Under the pieces are notes generated by a model. The model was not told the DNA's origin, ran no database searches, and saw only the letters and a list, made by a program, of their open reading frames with translations. DNA of 15,550 bases from Caldifarciminota bacterium (GTDB lineage Bacteria; Hydrothermota; UBA3072; B12-G15): positions 1 through 15,550 of the forward strand of contig JAGGTX010000189.1 in the NCBI GenBank assembly GCA_021163525.1. The letters run 5' to 3'. Shown here piece by piece: positions 14,542-15,550 of this stretch (positions are counted from its first letter, which is position 1; each line of letters starts with the position of its first letter). The position numbers were made by a program, and so were the translations under genes.

Positions 14542-15384
14542 TTATGCCCTTGGCCGGAAACCTTTGCCAAGCACCTCGTGAGCAGTCGTTATTACAACAA
14601 AGGCATCGGGGTCAATCTCATGGACAAGATTTCTCAATGCCCCTGTCTCCCTTATGGATATTACCGTATAAATAACATCTCTTTCCCTGCCTGTATATCC
14701 ACCAATCCCCTTCATGAGTGTTGAACCTCTGTTAAGTTTTTTTGTGATGGCCTCCACAATTTTATCCCCCTTTGTGGTTGTAATGATTGCCTGTCTTGCA
14801 TAGTCCCTGCCTTCAAGCACCATATCCACAAGTTTGCTGGAAACAAATAGGGCTATATAACTGAACAAAACAATATCAAAGGACTTGAATGTTGTTCCTG
14901 CTATGGCAATTACTATGGAGTCAACAATCAGTATTGAAACGCCTGTGGATAGACCTGTGTACTTGTTCATAATCCTGCCCAGTATATCAGTGCCACCGGT
15001 AGAACCTCCACCCCTGAATACAAATCCTATACCTGCACCCAGAAGAAGGGCACCATATAGGGAAGAAAGGAGAAGGTCATGGGTGAGAATGGGTGGTTTC
15101 AGCACATAGTGTATGAAGTCGGAGAAGAGGAATATGAGAATTATTGAAAGTATGGTTTTCATTCCAAACTTGAACCCTAGATTTTTCATCCCGAGAATGA
15201 ATATAGGAATATTGAGAAGTGCGTAACAGAGCCCGAATGGGAATTTAAAGAGGTTATAAAGGACAATGGCAATTCCGCCAACACCTCCTGGTGTTATCTT
15301 GTGTGGAACAAGGAAAAGGTCATAACCAATGGAGGTGAGCAAACTTCCAAAAACAATGAAGATTATATTTTTTGCCTTTCTCAT
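14542..15384 (-). CDS. YitT family membrane protein (DUF161 + DUF2179)
   Basis: This is a 280-residue integral membrane protein. The N-terminal membrane part (about 5-190) has five or so hydrophobic segments, the family's glycine-rich TPGGVGGIAIVLY (31-43) and GGGSTGGTDILGR (125-137), and the PHK turn near 27-29. The C-terminal soluble DUF2179 domain (about 196-276) contains GSTLMKGIGGYTGRERDVIY. Members are common in bacteria; the transported substrate is not established to my knowledge. The start ATG overlaps the stop of the upstream CNNM-type gene (ATGA, 15381-15384), which indicates translational coupling. RecO follows after two bases. Confidence in the family is high; function is unknown. 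Confidence 0.5.
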   Translation of the reverse strand: MRKAKNIIFIVFGSLLTSIGYDLFLVPHKITPGGVGGIAIVLYNLFKFPFGLCYALLNIPIFILGMKNLGFKFGMKTILSIILIFLFSDFIHYVLKPPILTHDLLLSSLYGALLLGAGIGFVFRGGGSTGGTDILGRIMNKYTGLSTGVSILIVDSIVIAIAGTTFKSFDIVLFSYIALFVSSKLVDMVLEGRDYARQAIITTTKGDKIVEAITKKLNRGSTLMKGIGGYTGRERDVIYTVISIRETGALRNLVHEIDPDAFVVITTAHEVLGKGFRPRA

Positions 15385-15550
15385 AGCCTTGACACCTGCA
15401 CCTTTTTGATTTTCCTATCAGTAGCATCAAGTATCTTGAACCTTAACTCACCAATATCTATCTCCTCTCCTTCTATGGGTATCCTTCCTGTATGCCTTAT
15501 AATGTATCCAGCAATCGTATCTTCCTCCTCATCCTCTATTCCAAGGGCAT
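15381..15550 (-). CDS. CNNM/CorC (HlyC)-type transporter protein, C-terminal fragment
   Basis: A minus-strand frame open from the window edge ends in TGA at 15383-15381. The 56 visible codons read like the CorC/HlyC transporter-associated domain at the end of CNNM/UPF0053 'hemolysin-like' proteins. Seen are EDTIAGYIIRHTGRIP, an E-x-x-x-I-G-E-L-R-F-K-I-L-D strand pair and a basic KIKKVQVSRL end. In the full protein a DUF21 membrane domain and two CBS domains precede this domain; homologues are linked to Mg2+/Co2+ export. Only the last domain is visible, so this is a partial gene. Its stop overlaps the YitT start by four bases. Confidence 0.5.
   Translation of the reverse strand, partial: ALGIEDEEEDTIAGYIIRHTGRIPIEGEEIDIGELRFKILDATDRKIKKVQVSRL

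Noticed and set aside
1..15550. Defence, toxin-antitoxin, phage, transposon or CRISPR content
   Set aside because: No transposase, integrase, terminal inverted repeats, regular spacer array or effector nuclease motif was seen; the genes are signalling, scaffold and housekeeping types.

Overview
The window is a gene-dense stretch of bacterial chromosome, moderately AT-rich, with arginine written mostly as AGA/AGG. Most genes inside operons have a strong Shine-Dalgarno sequence (GGAGG type). A metallophosphoesterase of the LpxH type suggests a Gram-negative, lipid A-making bacterium. AGR-rich codon use is common in thermophiles and deep-branching lineages, but I cannot name the phylum from the sequence alone. 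I see no mobile elements, RNA genes, CRISPR array or signs of recent transfer.

Layout. (1) 2-736, plus strand: 3' part of an inositol-monophosphatase-family gene, converging on (2) 729-3087, minus strand: a two-gene operon encoding a receiver/HD-GYP protein and then an NtrC-type sigma-54 activator. (3) 3088-3240: divergent regulatory region. (4) 3241-7974, plus strand: four signalling genes. They encode a membrane histidine kinase, a lone receiver, a GAF protein shaped like a histidine kinase but with a degraded ATPase domain, and a hybrid kinase-receiver. (5) 8005-13883, plus strand: an apparent second transcription unit. It encodes a 1178-residue helical-repeat protein, a Cys-cluster/coiled-coil/TPR protein, a 74-residue acidic protein and an LpxH-like phosphoesterase. 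(6) 13823-15550, minus strand: RecO, a YitT-family membrane protein and the 3' end of a CNNM/CorC-type transporter gene, converging on (5).

How the genes may work together. Regions 2-4 hold four receivers (Asp54, Asp51, Asp51 and Asp370 of their proteins) and three DHp-type histidines (His305, His267, His109). Only the membrane kinase has fully canonical H, N, G1 and G2 boxes. The GAF protein keeps the histidine but has lost the ATP-binding motifs, so it could be a phosphotransferase in a His-Asp-His-Asp relay. Outputs would be sigma-54-dependent transcription and cyclic-di-GMP hydrolysis. This wiring is inference; only the domain content and gene order are seen.

Most notable points. The large protein repeats about every 50 residues, a TPR hairpin plus one extra helix, rather than the classic 34. 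Two transcription-unit-leading genes (ATG at 3087 minus and at 8005 plus) lack a Shine-Dalgarno and have promoter -10 boxes immediately upstream, which predicts leaderless or near-leaderless mRNAs. Both convergent gene pairs overlap at their 3' ends, leaving no room for ordinary terminators between them.
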